Below are positions 47,495-58,497 of a stretch of DNA of 64,000 bases, one piece after another. Every line of letters begins with the position of its first letter. Positions within the stretch are counted from its first letter, which is position 1. The DNA is from Kutzneria sp. (GTDB lineage Bacteria; Actinomycetota; Actinomycetes; Mycobacteriales; Pseudonocardiaceae), in the NCBI GenBank assembly GCA_019239965.1, contig JAFAZC010000035.1:1-64000 (forward strand), written 5' to 3'. The notes under the pieces are model-generated. The model was not told where the DNA came from. It did not search any database and saw only the letters and a list, made by a program, of their open reading frames with translations. A program made the position numbers and the translations under genes.

Positions 47495-47901
47495 TCTATC
47501 TTGACTCGGCGGCGATTGTCAAGTTGGTCCGCTCCGAACCCGGCAGCACGGAATTGAGCGACTGGCTGGATACGCGCTCCCAGGCCCCATTAGTCTCGTC
47601 CGCGCTGGCCGAGATCGAGGTATCACGAACGCTCCGCCGAAACACTCCGCAGGCGCTGACTGGCGTCCCAGCCGTGTTGGGTCGCGTGTACCGCCTGGAG
47701 ATCGATCCGGTCATCCGAGCGATGGCCGCCGCATATTCAGATCCCAACCTGCGGTCACCGGACGCCATCCATCTTGCGACCGCCCAGTTCATCGCCAACG
47801 AACGCGGAAACGAGCTCGAAGCGTTCGTCACCTACGACAGGCGGCGGCTCGCCGCCGCGGAGGCGGTCGGCCTGCCGACGGTGAGCCCCGGCTCGAACTG
47901 A
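47491..47901 (+). CDS. VapC-type PIN-domain toxin
   Basis: A 136-residue PIN-domain ribonuclease toxin. The four acidic positions are seen in YLDSAAIVKLV (Asp5), ALAEIEVSR, SPDAIHLATAQF and FVTYDRRRLAAA. It would cleave tRNA or mRNA when free of the antitoxin. It starts with a GTG overlapping the antitoxin stop, so the pair is coupled. The pair is followed by 64 bp before the next gene. Confidence 0.93.
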   Translation: MIYLDSAAIVKLVRSEPGSTELSDWLDTRSQAPLVSSALAEIEVSRTLRRNTPQALTGVPAVLGRVYRLEIDPVIRAMAAAYSDPNLRSPDAIHLATAQFIANERGNELEAFVTYDRRRLAAAEAVGLPTVSPGSN

Positions 47902-47965
47902 GTACGCCACCCCGCGGGTAGGGTGGCGGCGGTCGTGAACTCCCTGCCGTGAAAGGCGAAACCTG

Positions 47966-48715
47966 ATGTACGACGCGATTCTGGCCGAGACGGTCTCGAT
48001 CACCGGACACCACGGCGACGCCATCGAGGCGTACCTGGCCAGACCTCTGAGTCCCGGTCCGCACGGCGGCGTCGTAGTCATCCATCACATGCCTGGCTAC
48101 GACTCAGCCACCAAGGAGATGGTCCGCACCTTCGCGGTCAACGGGTACAACGCGATCTGCCCCAACCTCTACTGGCGTATCGCGCCGGGAGCCAGCCCCG
48201 ACGACGCGGCCGCGGCGGCGAGGGCCGCCGGTGGAGTCAGCGACGAGCAGGTGGTCGGCGACGTGGCCGGCGCGGTCCGCCACCTCAACTCGCTGACCTC
48301 GGCCAACGGCAAGACCGGTGTGATCGGCCACTGTTCCGGCGGGCGGCATGCCTTCCTTGTCGCTTGTGGCCTGACCATCGACGCGGCCGTGGACTGCTAC
48401 GGAGCCTTCGTCGTCAAGGCGCCCGGGCCCGAGATGCCGGTGCCACCAACGATGAAGCCGCTGATGCCCATCGCCGGGAACCTGTCGTGTCCGCTGCTCG
48501 GCCTGTTCGGCAACGAGGACCGGTTCCCCGAGCCGGACGAGGTCACCGAACTGGAACGGGAACTCTCCCGGTTGGGCAAGTCCACCGAGTTCCACCGCTA
48601 CGACAACGCCGGTCACGCGTTCTTCGCCGTGGACCGGCCCAGCTACCGACCGGAGGCCGCGGTCGACGGCTGGCGGCGGATCCTCGACTTCTACGGCCGC
48701 CATCTCGCCGCCTAG
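47966..48715 (+). CDS. dienelactone hydrolase family protein
   Basis: A 249-residue alpha/beta hydrolase of the dienelactone hydrolase family. The nucleophile motif is GHCSGGRHAF (Ser after Cys), with the Asp in GNEDRFPEPDEV and the His in NAGHAFFAVDRPSY. A conserved HHMPGYDSATKEMVRTFAVNGYNAICPNLYWR is near the N-terminus. The substrate is unknown. GAAAGGCGAAACC precedes the ATG. The next gene starts 10 bp after it. Confidence 0.92.
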   Translation: MYDAILAETVSITGHHGDAIEAYLARPLSPGPHGGVVVIHHMPGYDSATKEMVRTFAVNGYNAICPNLYWRIAPGASPDDAAAAARAAGGVSDEQVVGDVAGAVRHLNSLTSANGKTGVIGHCSGGRHAFLVACGLTIDAAVDCYGAFVVKAPGPEMPVPPTMKPLMPIAGNLSCPLLGLFGNEDRFPEPDEVTELERELSRLGKSTEFHRYDNAGHAFFAVDRPSYRPEAAVDGWRRILDFYGRHLAA

Positions 48716-48725
48716 GAGGCGTCCC

Positions 48726-48998
48726 GTGTGTACCTACATCACCGAGAAGATCACGGCCGACGGCTCCGGCAAGGGCGCCAGTGGGTGGTTCAGCCTCAGC
48801 GAGGCCACCGTCTACGTCGACCACCCGACGCATGCGCCGTACACGCACACCGTGAACATCGACTTCCTCAATCCGGCCGACGGGCCCGCGGCCCGGGTCG
48901 CGGTCGAGCTGACCGAGGAGACGGCGAGAGCACTGGCCGAGGCCATCACTGCCGCACTCGCGGCCGCGCCGGAGGGAATCGCGTCAGTCAACCAGTGA
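48726..48998 (+). CDS. DUF6295 family small protein
   Basis: A 90-residue protein starting MCTYITEKITADGSGKGASGWF. VYVDHPTHAPYTHTVNIDFLN and RVAVELTEETARALAEAI are typical of DUF6295 (unknown function). TAGGAGGCG precedes the GTG. It follows the dienelactone hydrolase by 10 bp, so the two form an operon, and the pairing suggests a shared pathway. Confidence 0.85.
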   Translation: MCTYITEKITADGSGKGASGWFSLSEATVYVDHPTHAPYTHTVNIDFLNPADGPAARVAVELTEETARALAEAITAALAAAPEGIASVNQ

Positions 48999-49032
48999 GA
49001 CCTCGGTCCGTCACCGGCCCGATCCGCCGGGT

Positions 49033-49836
49033 TCATGTCACCGGCGTGTTGGGTCCGGACAGTGCTTGCGCGACGGTAAGGCTGTCTTCGTAGACGTGGT
49101 AGCGGGTGATCACACCGCCTTCCACGGTGAGGCGCACAGCACAGCGTGCGATGTACGCCCTTCCGGTGGCCTTCACGGTCTGCCGGATGTCCCCGAACAC
49201 CACGGCGTCCGGGCCGTCGACCAGGACACGAGGCATTGCCCGGCCCGAATTCTCGCCGGCATGGAACGCGCTGATCGTGCGGAAATGGTCGGCGACATCG
49301 GCACGCGTCGACCGCGGCCTGATCCAGGGCACCGCGGGGTGCCCGTCGACAGGCCAGTCGAGCTGCCAGTCGACAGCATCGGCGAACAGTTCCGCGATCC
49401 GATCCGGATCTCCCTCGGCCAAGCGCTCGAGGAACTCGGCCGCGGCGGCGCGGGTGCCCGCCTCCCGGTCGGTGAACTGGTAGTCGCGCAGGATTCGCCC
49501 TTCCTCGTCGAAAAGAGCGAACACGACGCCGCTCCACACGGGAACGCCGCCTGGCTCGCGGACCATGTGCGTGCCGAAGGTGACGGCATTGTGGTGGTGT
49601 GTGGCCTCTCCAACCGGCAGGAAGACGAAGCCGCCCGTCGCGACGAACTGGTCGTAGGCGGCGGTGACTCGGGTCTCGATGGCGTCGTGACCGCGGAACT
49701 CGGCGGTGTCGATGTACTCGGCACCGTTCTCGGCCCAGAGTTTCCCGATGGCCTCGCGTCGCCGGACAGGATCGGGCTCGTTCCATACAGCGGCGTAGCG
49801 GCCGACGAAAGCGTTGACGTCGATCATGGATGTCAT
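49033..49836 (-). CDS. double SnoaL-like protein
   Basis: A 267-residue protein with two SnoaL-like (NTF2-fold) domains. The first covers about residues 1-125 (FVGRYAAVWNEPDPVRRREAIGKLWAENGAEYID). The second covers about 135-260 (AAEFLERLAEGDPDRIAELFADAVDWQLDW). Such domains bind small hydrophobic molecules or act as cyclases or isomerases; none is predicted. The ATG at 49836 is preferred over the longer open frame, which would run into the divergent gene. It is 65 bp from the WYL-NUDIX start and is probably its regulatory target. Confidence 0.83.
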   Translation of the reverse strand: MTSMIDVNAFVGRYAAVWNEPDPVRRREAIGKLWAENGAEYIDTAEFRGHDAIETRVTAAYDQFVATGGFVFLPVGEATHHHNAVTFGTHMVREPGGVPVWSGVVFALFDEEGRILRDYQFTDREAGTRAAAAEFLERLAEGDPDRIAELFADAVDWQLDWPVDGHPAVPWIRPRSTRADVADHFRTISAFHAGENSGRAMPRVLVDGPDAVVFGDIRQTVKATGRAYIARCAVRLTVEGGVITRYHVYEDSLTVAQALSGPNTPVT

Positions 49837-49901
49837 GGCCAGGACGCTAACGCGGATTCCCTGACGTCTTCTGTCAGTGGTATTCGGCAGACTTCTCCGA
49901 T

Positions 49902-51332
49902 GTGCGCGCGAGTCGACTGGTTTCCCTGCTGTTGCTGCTGCAGACCCGAGACGGGATGACTGCTCAGGAGCTGGCGGACGCCCTGGACGTGACGGTACGA
50001 ACCATTTATCGGGACGTGGAAGCATTGAGCGCCGTGGGCGTGCCGGTCTACGGCGAGCCGGGGCACGGTGGTGGCTACCGGCTGCTCGGCGGCTACCGGA
50101 CTCGGCTGACCGGACTCACGACGGCCGAAGCCGAGTCACTGTTCCTGACCGGACTGCCCACCGCCGCCGCGCAGTTGGGTCTGGCCACCGCGGCGAGCAC
50201 GGCGCGGCTCAAACTCACGGCGGCACTGCCCGCCGATCTCCGCGGCCGGGCCGACCGCATCGCCGACCGTTTTCACTTCGACGCCCCGTCGTGGTACCGC
50301 GACGGCGAGCGCATACCCCATCTCTCGACGATCGCGGACGCCACCTGGAACCAGCATGTGGCGAGGATCCGCTACCTGCGTTGGGCGAAGCCGCATGAGA
50401 TCTCCCGGACCGTCCAGCCGCACGGTCTTGTCCTCAAGGCGGGCCAGTGGTATCTGGTGGCTCGCGGTCACAGCCAGTCTTGTGGCCACGGCCGGTTCCG
50501 CACATGCCGGGTCTCCCGCATCCTCCAGGCGCAGGTTCTCGCCGAACGGTTCGACCGTGCTGACGGCTTCGACCTGGCCACTCACTGGAACGGCTACCTC
50601 GACCACTTCGAGCGACGCCGCCTTCGGGAGACAGTGACCCTCCGACTGTCCCGCCACGGCCTTGACCGGCTTCCCCATCTGCTGGAACCGGCCGCCATCG
50701 CCGCCGCTGTGCGGACGCAGAGCGAGCCGGGCCCCGACGGCTGGACCGAACTCGCCGTACCCGTAGAGTCCGTCGAGGCGGCCCTTCCCAAACTGCTCAG
50801 GCTCGGCGCCGACGCCGAAGTCCTCGCCCCCGAAGACCTCCGCGAACAGGTCATCCAGACGCTGCAAGCGATGGGCCGCATTTACGGCTCGCGGACGAGC
50901 GACGCGTGCCCGAAAGACAGGGAGGACGCCATGGCCACCCTCATCGACAAGATCGCATGGATCCACCTCGTGGAGGGCAGGGTCCTCGGCGCCCGGTCAC
51001 GCGGCAAGGACGTCTACTACATCCCCGGCGGCAAACGCGAGCCAGGCGAAACCGACCTCGACACCCTCGTCCGCGAGATCGACGAGGAGCTGTGCGTCGC
51101 CATCATTGCCGACAGCGCCATCCACGTCGGCACCTATGAGGCACAGGCACATGGCCACGTCGCGGGCGTCACCGTGCGGATGACCTGCTACACCGCCGAT
51201 CACCGCGGAACACCGGTGCCCAGCAGCGAGATCGAAGAGCTCGCCTGGCTGGCCTACGCCGACCGCGACCGGGTGGCACCCGTGGACCAGATCATCTTCG
51301 ACGATCTGCACCGGGCCGGCCGCCTCCAGTGA
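49902..51332 (+). CDS. WYL-domain regulator fused to a NUDIX hydrolase
   Basis: A 476-residue chimera. Residues 1-60 are a DeoR-type HTH (MTAQELADALDVTVRTIYRDVEALSAVGVPVYGEPG). About 140-330 is a WYL domain with HGLVLKAGQWYLVARG. From about 343 a NUDIX hydrolase follows, with GGKREPGETDLDTLVREIDEELCV matching the Nudix box except for Cys at the usual Gly. Between them is YGSRTSDACPKDREDA with no stop. A GGGAGG and ATG at 50931 could also start the NUDIX part alone. WYL regulators bind nucleotides; a NUDIX could destroy such a ligand (inference). Confidence 0.88.
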   Translation: MRASRLVSLLLLLQTRDGMTAQELADALDVTVRTIYRDVEALSAVGVPVYGEPGHGGGYRLLGGYRTRLTGLTTAEAESLFLTGLPTAAAQLGLATAASTARLKLTAALPADLRGRADRIADRFHFDAPSWYRDGERIPHLSTIADATWNQHVARIRYLRWAKPHEISRTVQPHGLVLKAGQWYLVARGHSQSCGHGRFRTCRVSRILQAQVLAERFDRADGFDLATHWNGYLDHFERRRLRETVTLRLSRHGLDRLPHLLEPAAIAAAVRTQSEPGPDGWTELAVPVESVEAALPKLLRLGADAEVLAPEDLREQVIQTLQAMGRIYGSRTSDACPKDREDAMATLIDKIAWIHLVEGRVLGARSRGKDVYYIPGGKREPGETDLDTLVREIDEELCVAIIADSAIHVGTYEAQAHGHVAGVTVRMTCYTADHRGTPVPSSEIEELAWLAYADRDRVAPVDQIIFDDLHRAGRLQ

Positions 51333-51352
51333 ATCACCGGCACCCGCATCCG

Positions 51353-51742
51353 TCAGCGCATCCGCTCGAACGTGTCGGCGTTGGTCATGACGGCGTGTGC
51401 CCACGGCAGTTTCATCAGCTGTGGTGGCTGTCCGGGCCCTGGTGACTTCACCGCCGTATCGGCGACGACATGCCACACGGTCTCCAACCGCCCTTCGCGC
51501 ACGAGGCCGGTGAACGAGGCGATCGTGTCACCAGTCGGGCCGGAGCGGCTGAAGGCGAAGTGCGCACAGTCGCCGACGTGGATGCCGGTGATCTCAGCGT
51601 CGTCACCCGCGAACGTGCTGTCGCCCAACGCCGTGCGGAACGTGCCCGCGAGCCGCTGGCCGGAATCTTCGGCGATGGTCAGGATCGAGCCATACTGATT
51701 GCGCCACGTCCCGACCAGGGTGCCGGCGTTCTCGTCAGTCAT
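51353..51742 (-). CDS. avidin/streptavidin-fold protein
   Basis: A 129-residue protein with the avidin pattern. GTWRNQYGSILTI and LAGTFRTALGD match the first strands of streptavidin (GTWYNQLGS, LTGTYESAVGN). TIASFTGLV, LETVWHVV and NADTFERM match later strands. Biotin-contact positions kept include Asn15, Ser19, Trp90 and Asp123. Tyr43 is Phe35, Asn49 is Asp41, and streptavidin Trp92 is Phe77 as in chicken avidin. There is no signal peptide, unlike streptavidin. The ATG overlaps the TGA of the membrane protein gene (ATGA). Biotin binding is not certain; another ligand is possible. Confidence 0.8.
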   Translation of the reverse strand: MTDENAGTLVGTWRNQYGSILTIAEDSGQRLAGTFRTALGDSTFAGDDAEITGIHVGDCAHFAFSRSGPTGDTIASFTGLVREGRLETVWHVVADTAVKSPGPGQPPQLMKLPWAHAVMTNADTFERMR

Positions 51743-52287
51743 GGATCCCATGGTTGCCTGCCGGTTGTCTTCTCGCAAAAGCAGCGAATACCGCCCAGCC
51801 GCATGGACACGATGAGCAGAACGGCGGGGAGCACGACGGCCAGCGCGAGCGTCGCGGTCTGGGTGATCGCGTCGACCAGTGGCATTCCGCCCAGGTGGAC
51901 GGCATGGAAAAGGAAGTGTGGCAGGCTGAAAGCTAGATTGGCGGCAAGTGCGGCGCGTACCATGTGGCGCTCCATGGTGATGGTTGCGACCGCGAGCACC
52001 AGCGTATAGGCGAGCGTGCCCGCCCCGACGTCGCGCATCAGGTGCTCGTTGTACGGCGGCAGCATGGCCACCCAGGCATGCGTCTGTATCGGGAAGTCTC
52101 GATAGAACAGCTCCGGAAACAGTAGTTGTACCGCGCCGGCCGCGCCCTGGGTGACGGCGAGGAATGTCAGTCCGGCACGCAGCCAGCGCCGCGCCGCGAT
52201 CACGGCTGGCTCCGGCGCGTCGGGGCCGGGTGGGGTACGGGACACATGTGACTGTTCATCGCCACTCCTTCTGGGCTCGTCACTCAT
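51739..52287 (-). CDS. four-helix membrane protein of unknown function
   Basis: A 182-residue protein with four hydrophobic segments at about residues 35-55, 85-108, 112-140 and 145-170. FPIQTHAWVAMLPPYNEHLMRDVGAGTLAYTLVLAVATI looks conserved. A loop has HFLFHAVHLGG. The C-terminus has CFCEK. It starts with an 8-base overlap with the MFS gene and ends with a 4-base overlap with the avidin-like gene, so it is the middle of a coupled operon. No family assigned. Confidence 0.8.
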   Translation of the reverse strand: MSDEPRRSGDEQSHVSRTPPGPDAPEPAVIAARRWLRAGLTFLAVTQGAAGAVQLLFPELFYRDFPIQTHAWVAMLPPYNEHLMRDVGAGTLAYTLVLAVATITMERHMVRAALAANLAFSLPHFLFHAVHLGGMPLVDAITQTATLALAVVLPAVLLIVSMRLGGIRCFCEKTTGRQPWDP

Positions 52288-53509
52288 CAGGAACCGGCGA
52301 GACCGCCAACTTGTGACAGGGACGGACGGCGATGGCAGCCACCGCCAGAACGGCCGTGAACCCGCCGCACAGCATCACGGTCGACGGGGAACCTCGGTCG
52401 ACGACGACACCGCCGGTGAGGGCGCCGATTCCGATCGTCGCCTGGAAGGACGCGGTGAACAGGACCGAAGCGGCCTCGGGCGCGCGGGGGGCCGACCTGG
52501 CGAACCACGTCTGCGAGCACACGGGAACGGCGCCGTAGGCCAGGCCCCAGATCACCAGGAGTATCACGGCGCCGTTCTGCGAGGTGCCGAACAGTGGGAG
52601 CAGCAGTGTCGCTCCTGCCAGCAGTGTGGCGCTCGCAGCGAACGTCGCACGCGGGTACCGCACAGCCCTTGTGCCGGCGAGAAAGTTGCCGACGACGCCG
52701 GCCGCGCCGTAGACCAGGAGCAGGATCGTGATGGCGTCCGAGGCTACGTCGGTCACCTGCTCCAGAAATGGCGTCACATAGGTGTACGTGCCGAAGTGCG
52801 CCAAGACGACGAGGAATGTGACCAGCAAGGCGAGACGTGTGCTCGACCGGCGGAGCAGGTCCCGAAGGACGCCAAGGCGAGTGACCTGGACGGGAGGCAT
52901 CGGCGGCAACACGACGACGAGTGCCGCGAGCACGGCGCCCGAGAGAGCCGCCATCACGACGAAGGCCACGCGCCAACCGCCGACATCACCGATGAACGTT
53001 CCCGCTGGAACGCCGAGCACAGATCCAAGGGGGACCGCGGAGAAGATCACCGCGGTGGCCCGCGGAACCGAACGGGGTGGTACGAGCCGTTCGGCGAGGC
53101 CGGCGGCGATCGACCAGAACCCGCCGATAGTGATCCCCATAAGGACGCGCGAGACCAACACGGCCCAGTAGCCGGGTGCGGCGGCCGCAACGACATTGGC
53201 CAGGGTCAGCAGGACCATGAACGCCCACAGCATCGTCCTGCGGTCCACACGGGCGGTGGCGATGGTGATGGTCGGGGCGGCGACGGCGGCGAGGAAGCCC
53301 GGCATGGTCATCATCAGACCCGCGGTTCCGTCGGAGACGGAGAAGCTGTCGCCGATCGACGTCAGCAGACCGATTGGAAGGATCTCCGTTGTCACGATGG
53401 AGAAGATGCCCATCATGACCGACAGGACAGCGAGCCAACCCGTCCGCATCGATGCCGTGATCCGTGTGCTGCCGCTCCTCGTGACCACGGGTGTCGCAAC
53501 CCCCGGCAT
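52280..53509 (-). CDS. MFS transporter, AraJ/DHA1-like
   Basis: A 409-residue transporter with 12 helices. FSIVTTEILPIGLLTSIGDSF, ARVDRRTMLWAFMVLLTLANVV and VLMGITIGGFWSIAAGLAERLVP match the AraJ/CmlA/PbuE-type efflux group. GSVLGVPAGTFIGDVGGWRVAF is the DHA1 motif C. It probably exports a small molecule. AAGGAATGGGG precedes the ATG. It leads an operon with the membrane protein and the avidin-like protein. Confidence 0.92.
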   Translation of the reverse strand: MPGVATPVVTRSGSTRITASMRTGWLAVLSVMMGIFSIVTTEILPIGLLTSIGDSFSVSDGTAGLMMTMPGFLAAVAAPTITIATARVDRRTMLWAFMVLLTLANVVAAAAPGYWAVLVSRVLMGITIGGFWSIAAGLAERLVPPRSVPRATAVIFSAVPLGSVLGVPAGTFIGDVGGWRVAFVVMAALSGAVLAALVVVLPPMPPVQVTRLGVLRDLLRRSSTRLALLVTFLVVLAHFGTYTYVTPFLEQVTDVASDAITILLLVYGAAGVVGNFLAGTRAVRYPRATFAASATLLAGATLLLPLFGTSQNGAVILLVIWGLAYGAVPVCSQTWFARSAPRAPEAASVLFTASFQATIGIGALTGGVVVDRGSPSTVMLCGGFTAVLAVAAIAVRPCHKLAVSPVPDE

Positions 53510-53681
53510 GGCTCCCCATTCCTTGGCTGATCAACGATGTTGAACTCCAGTTGAGCAGCCGAGGAGCCAAAGTGCTGGCATATTCCGGACAGCACCGTCA
53601 CCGACGCGAAACGTCACGCACGTAATGTGCCGCGTACGCCCCATGCATCGCGCCCGACTCGTTACGGATTGTTGGACGGCG

Positions 53682-54278
53682 TCAGGCCAACTCGGCGACG
53701 AGCGTACGCAACGCGGCTCGGCAAGCGGGCTCGTCGTTGCGAAATCGAGTAGAGACCAGTACGTGGTCGGTGGCCAGACGGTGCCAAACCGGGCCAGCCA
53801 CGCCCACCTGCGTGACCATGAGCCGAAACGGCCGGGCTTGACGCCCCAGCTCGGTCTCCAACTCCCGCACCGTCTGGCCGACATACGAAACCCGCGGGGT
53901 CGTGTCGTGAACCCGCGCGGCGACGTGCTCCGCGGCCGGCCCACTCAGCGCCTGCACGGCGGCGCGCAGTTCCGGACGTCGGCTCAGCGACGGCGAGTCC
54001 GCATTGCCCGGATAGCTGGCCCATCGTTCTCGCGGCTTCTCGGCAGCCTCCGTCCGAGGGTGGGCCAGCACCTCGACCCACCAATCCTGCCACTGCTGCC
54101 GCACAACATCACGTTTCACGCCGCTGGGAACGCTCACTGGAACCGACGGCTCAAGCCGAGGCAACTCGGGGTCGGTCCGCACCGAGAGCGCCAGCGCGTC
54201 GCGGACGTACAGCGCCAGGTCCACGGCGTGCTCGCTGCCCCACCGCACCGTCCACGAAGAACTTCCGGCACACCTCAC
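53682..54278 (-). CDS. conserved hypothetical protein
   Basis: A 198-residue protein starting MRCAGSSSWTVRWGSEHAVDLALYVRDALAL. It has VVRQQWQDWWVEVLAH and RPFRLMVTQVGVAGPVWHRLATDHVLVSTRFRND, which look like a folded alpha/beta domain. No motif or membrane segment. It starts with GTG. It is 68 bp downstream of gcvP on the same strand and may be cotranscribed. Function unknown. Confidence 0.7.
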   Translation of the reverse strand: MRCAGSSSWTVRWGSEHAVDLALYVRDALALSVRTDPELPRLEPSVPVSVPSGVKRDVVRQQWQDWWVEVLAHPRTEAAEKPRERWASYPGNADSPSLSRRPELRAAVQALSGPAAEHVAARVHDTTPRVSYVGQTVRELETELGRQARPFRLMVTQVGVAGPVWHRLATDHVLVSTRFRNDEPACRAALRTLVAELA

Positions 54279-54346
54279 GTCGGCACACCCTACTCAGGCT
54301 CGACTGGCCGGCGCCAGCGATGTGCGGAGCAAGGCGACCCCGGAAC

Positions 54347-57310
<2,964 letters not shown>

Positions 57311-57385
57311 GTACGGCCTCTCGGGGCGGGGCATGGGGACACGGGTGCGCTGCCCTCCCCCTCTGTCCCCGCCCGGCTGGTCCAC

Positions 57386-57578
57386 GTCCCCGCCTGGGCG
57401 CCTGAGAGCTTCGCCCGGTCAACCGGGCTTGCACCGTCGGCGGGGACGGATCAGGTGATCCGTCCCACTTTCCAGAGGCGTCTCACCCACGCGGTCTCTT
57501 CCGCCTGAGAGGTTCCGGGGAGGAGTTGCTCCTTCGGCGCCGCACCGGTCTTCGCGACCGGAGCGAACTCTCCCGCAT
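57386..57578 (-). promoter_or_regulatory. tandem glycine riboswitch before gcvP
   Basis: Two glycine aptamers in a row on the minus strand. The first has GCGGGAGAG, GCCGAAGGAGCAACTCC and CCTCTCAGGCGGAAGAGACC. The second has GTGAGACGCCTCTGG, GCAAGCC and GCTCTCAGGCGCCCAGGC. CUCUCAGGC in each is the hallmark of the class. The pair ends about 76 bp before the gcvP start. In known cases glycine binding raises expression of gcv genes. Confidence 0.93.
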
Positions 57579-57644
57579 GGGCTTCACGACTACACCGTTG
57601 AGCCTACCCTGCCGTGCGGCCCATTCTCACCATGACATGGCTCA

Positions 57645-58241
57645 TCAGCCAGTGCGTCGGGCGCGTCTGCGGTGGGAAAGCTCGTCAAGTCCACCGTGGT
57701 CCGGCTCGGCCACTCCGGCGACGCCGGCCACCCGCTCCGCCTGGAACTCGTGAATGGTGCCGCTGATCTCCCGTATCGCACCGCTGACCGCGATGCCGAA
57801 CACGCCTTGCCCACCTTGCAGCAGGTCGACGACCTCCTCAGGTGAGGTGCACTCATAGACGGTGGCGCCGTCGCTGAACAGCGTGATCCTGGCCAGGTCC
57901 CGCACGCCCCTGCGCCGCAGATGGTCGACGGCCACTCTGATGTTCTGCAGCGACACCCCGGTGTCCAGCAGCCGCTTGACCACCTTGAGCACCAGGAGGT
58001 CCTTAAACGAGTACAGCCGATGGCTGCCGGAACCGGTGGCGTCCCGTATCGTGGGTGCCACCAGCCCAGTGCGTGCCCAATAGTCCAGCTGCCGATAGGT
58101 GATACCGGCGATCTGGCACGCCACCGCTCCCCGGTAACCAACCATGTCGTCGGGCAACGAGGCATCCGGGAACAGAGCGCCCTGCTCGCCGGTTTCGGCC
58201 CTGCTAGGCCCCTCCTTACCGGCGATATGGTGCTCGACCAC
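57645..58241 (-). CDS. MerR-family regulator (Rv1830-like)
   Basis: A 198-residue MerR-type regulator. After 35 variable residues it has VACQIAGITYRQLDYWARTGLVAPTIRDATGSGSHRLYSFKDLLVLKVVKRLLDTGVSLQNIRVAVDHLR in parts, the HTH and wing of the family. The C-terminal domain (ATVYECTSPEEVVDLLQGGQGVFGIAV) has no metal-binding Cys set. In M. tuberculosis Rv1830 occupies this place next to gcvB. It starts with GTG after GAGGGGAGG. Target unknown; growth control is suggested for related proteins. Confidence 0.88.
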   Translation of the reverse strand: MVEHHIAGKEGPSRAETGEQGALFPDASLPDDMVGYRGAVACQIAGITYRQLDYWARTGLVAPTIRDATGSGSHRLYSFKDLLVLKVVKRLLDTGVSLQNIRVAVDHLRRRGVRDLARITLFSDGATVYECTSPEEVVDLLQGGQGVFGIAVSGAIREISGTIHEFQAERVAGVAGVAEPDHGGLDELSHRRRARRTG

Positions 58242-58497
58242 GACAGCCTCCCCTCGACCGGTCCGCCGACCGGCGACGACAACCCCAAAGTCCGTCCGCT
58301 GGGCCCCGTCGGCACGTCCACGCCGACACGGGCGCGCACCATCACGGCGAACTCACCCTGACGTTAGGTCGGCCCGTCTGACGGGTCAACGCGACGCGCG
58401 GGATCGAACGCACCCTCGATGGTGACTCCATGGTTACGGTGTGCGACAGTGTCCGGTTCGCCGTGACACGGAGTCGCCGGCCTCGGTATCCGGCCGG

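Noticed and set aside
57386-57578. Hairpins before gcvP read as a terminator
   Set aside because: Their loops and CUCUCAGGC segments match glycine aptamers, so they are part of the riboswitch.
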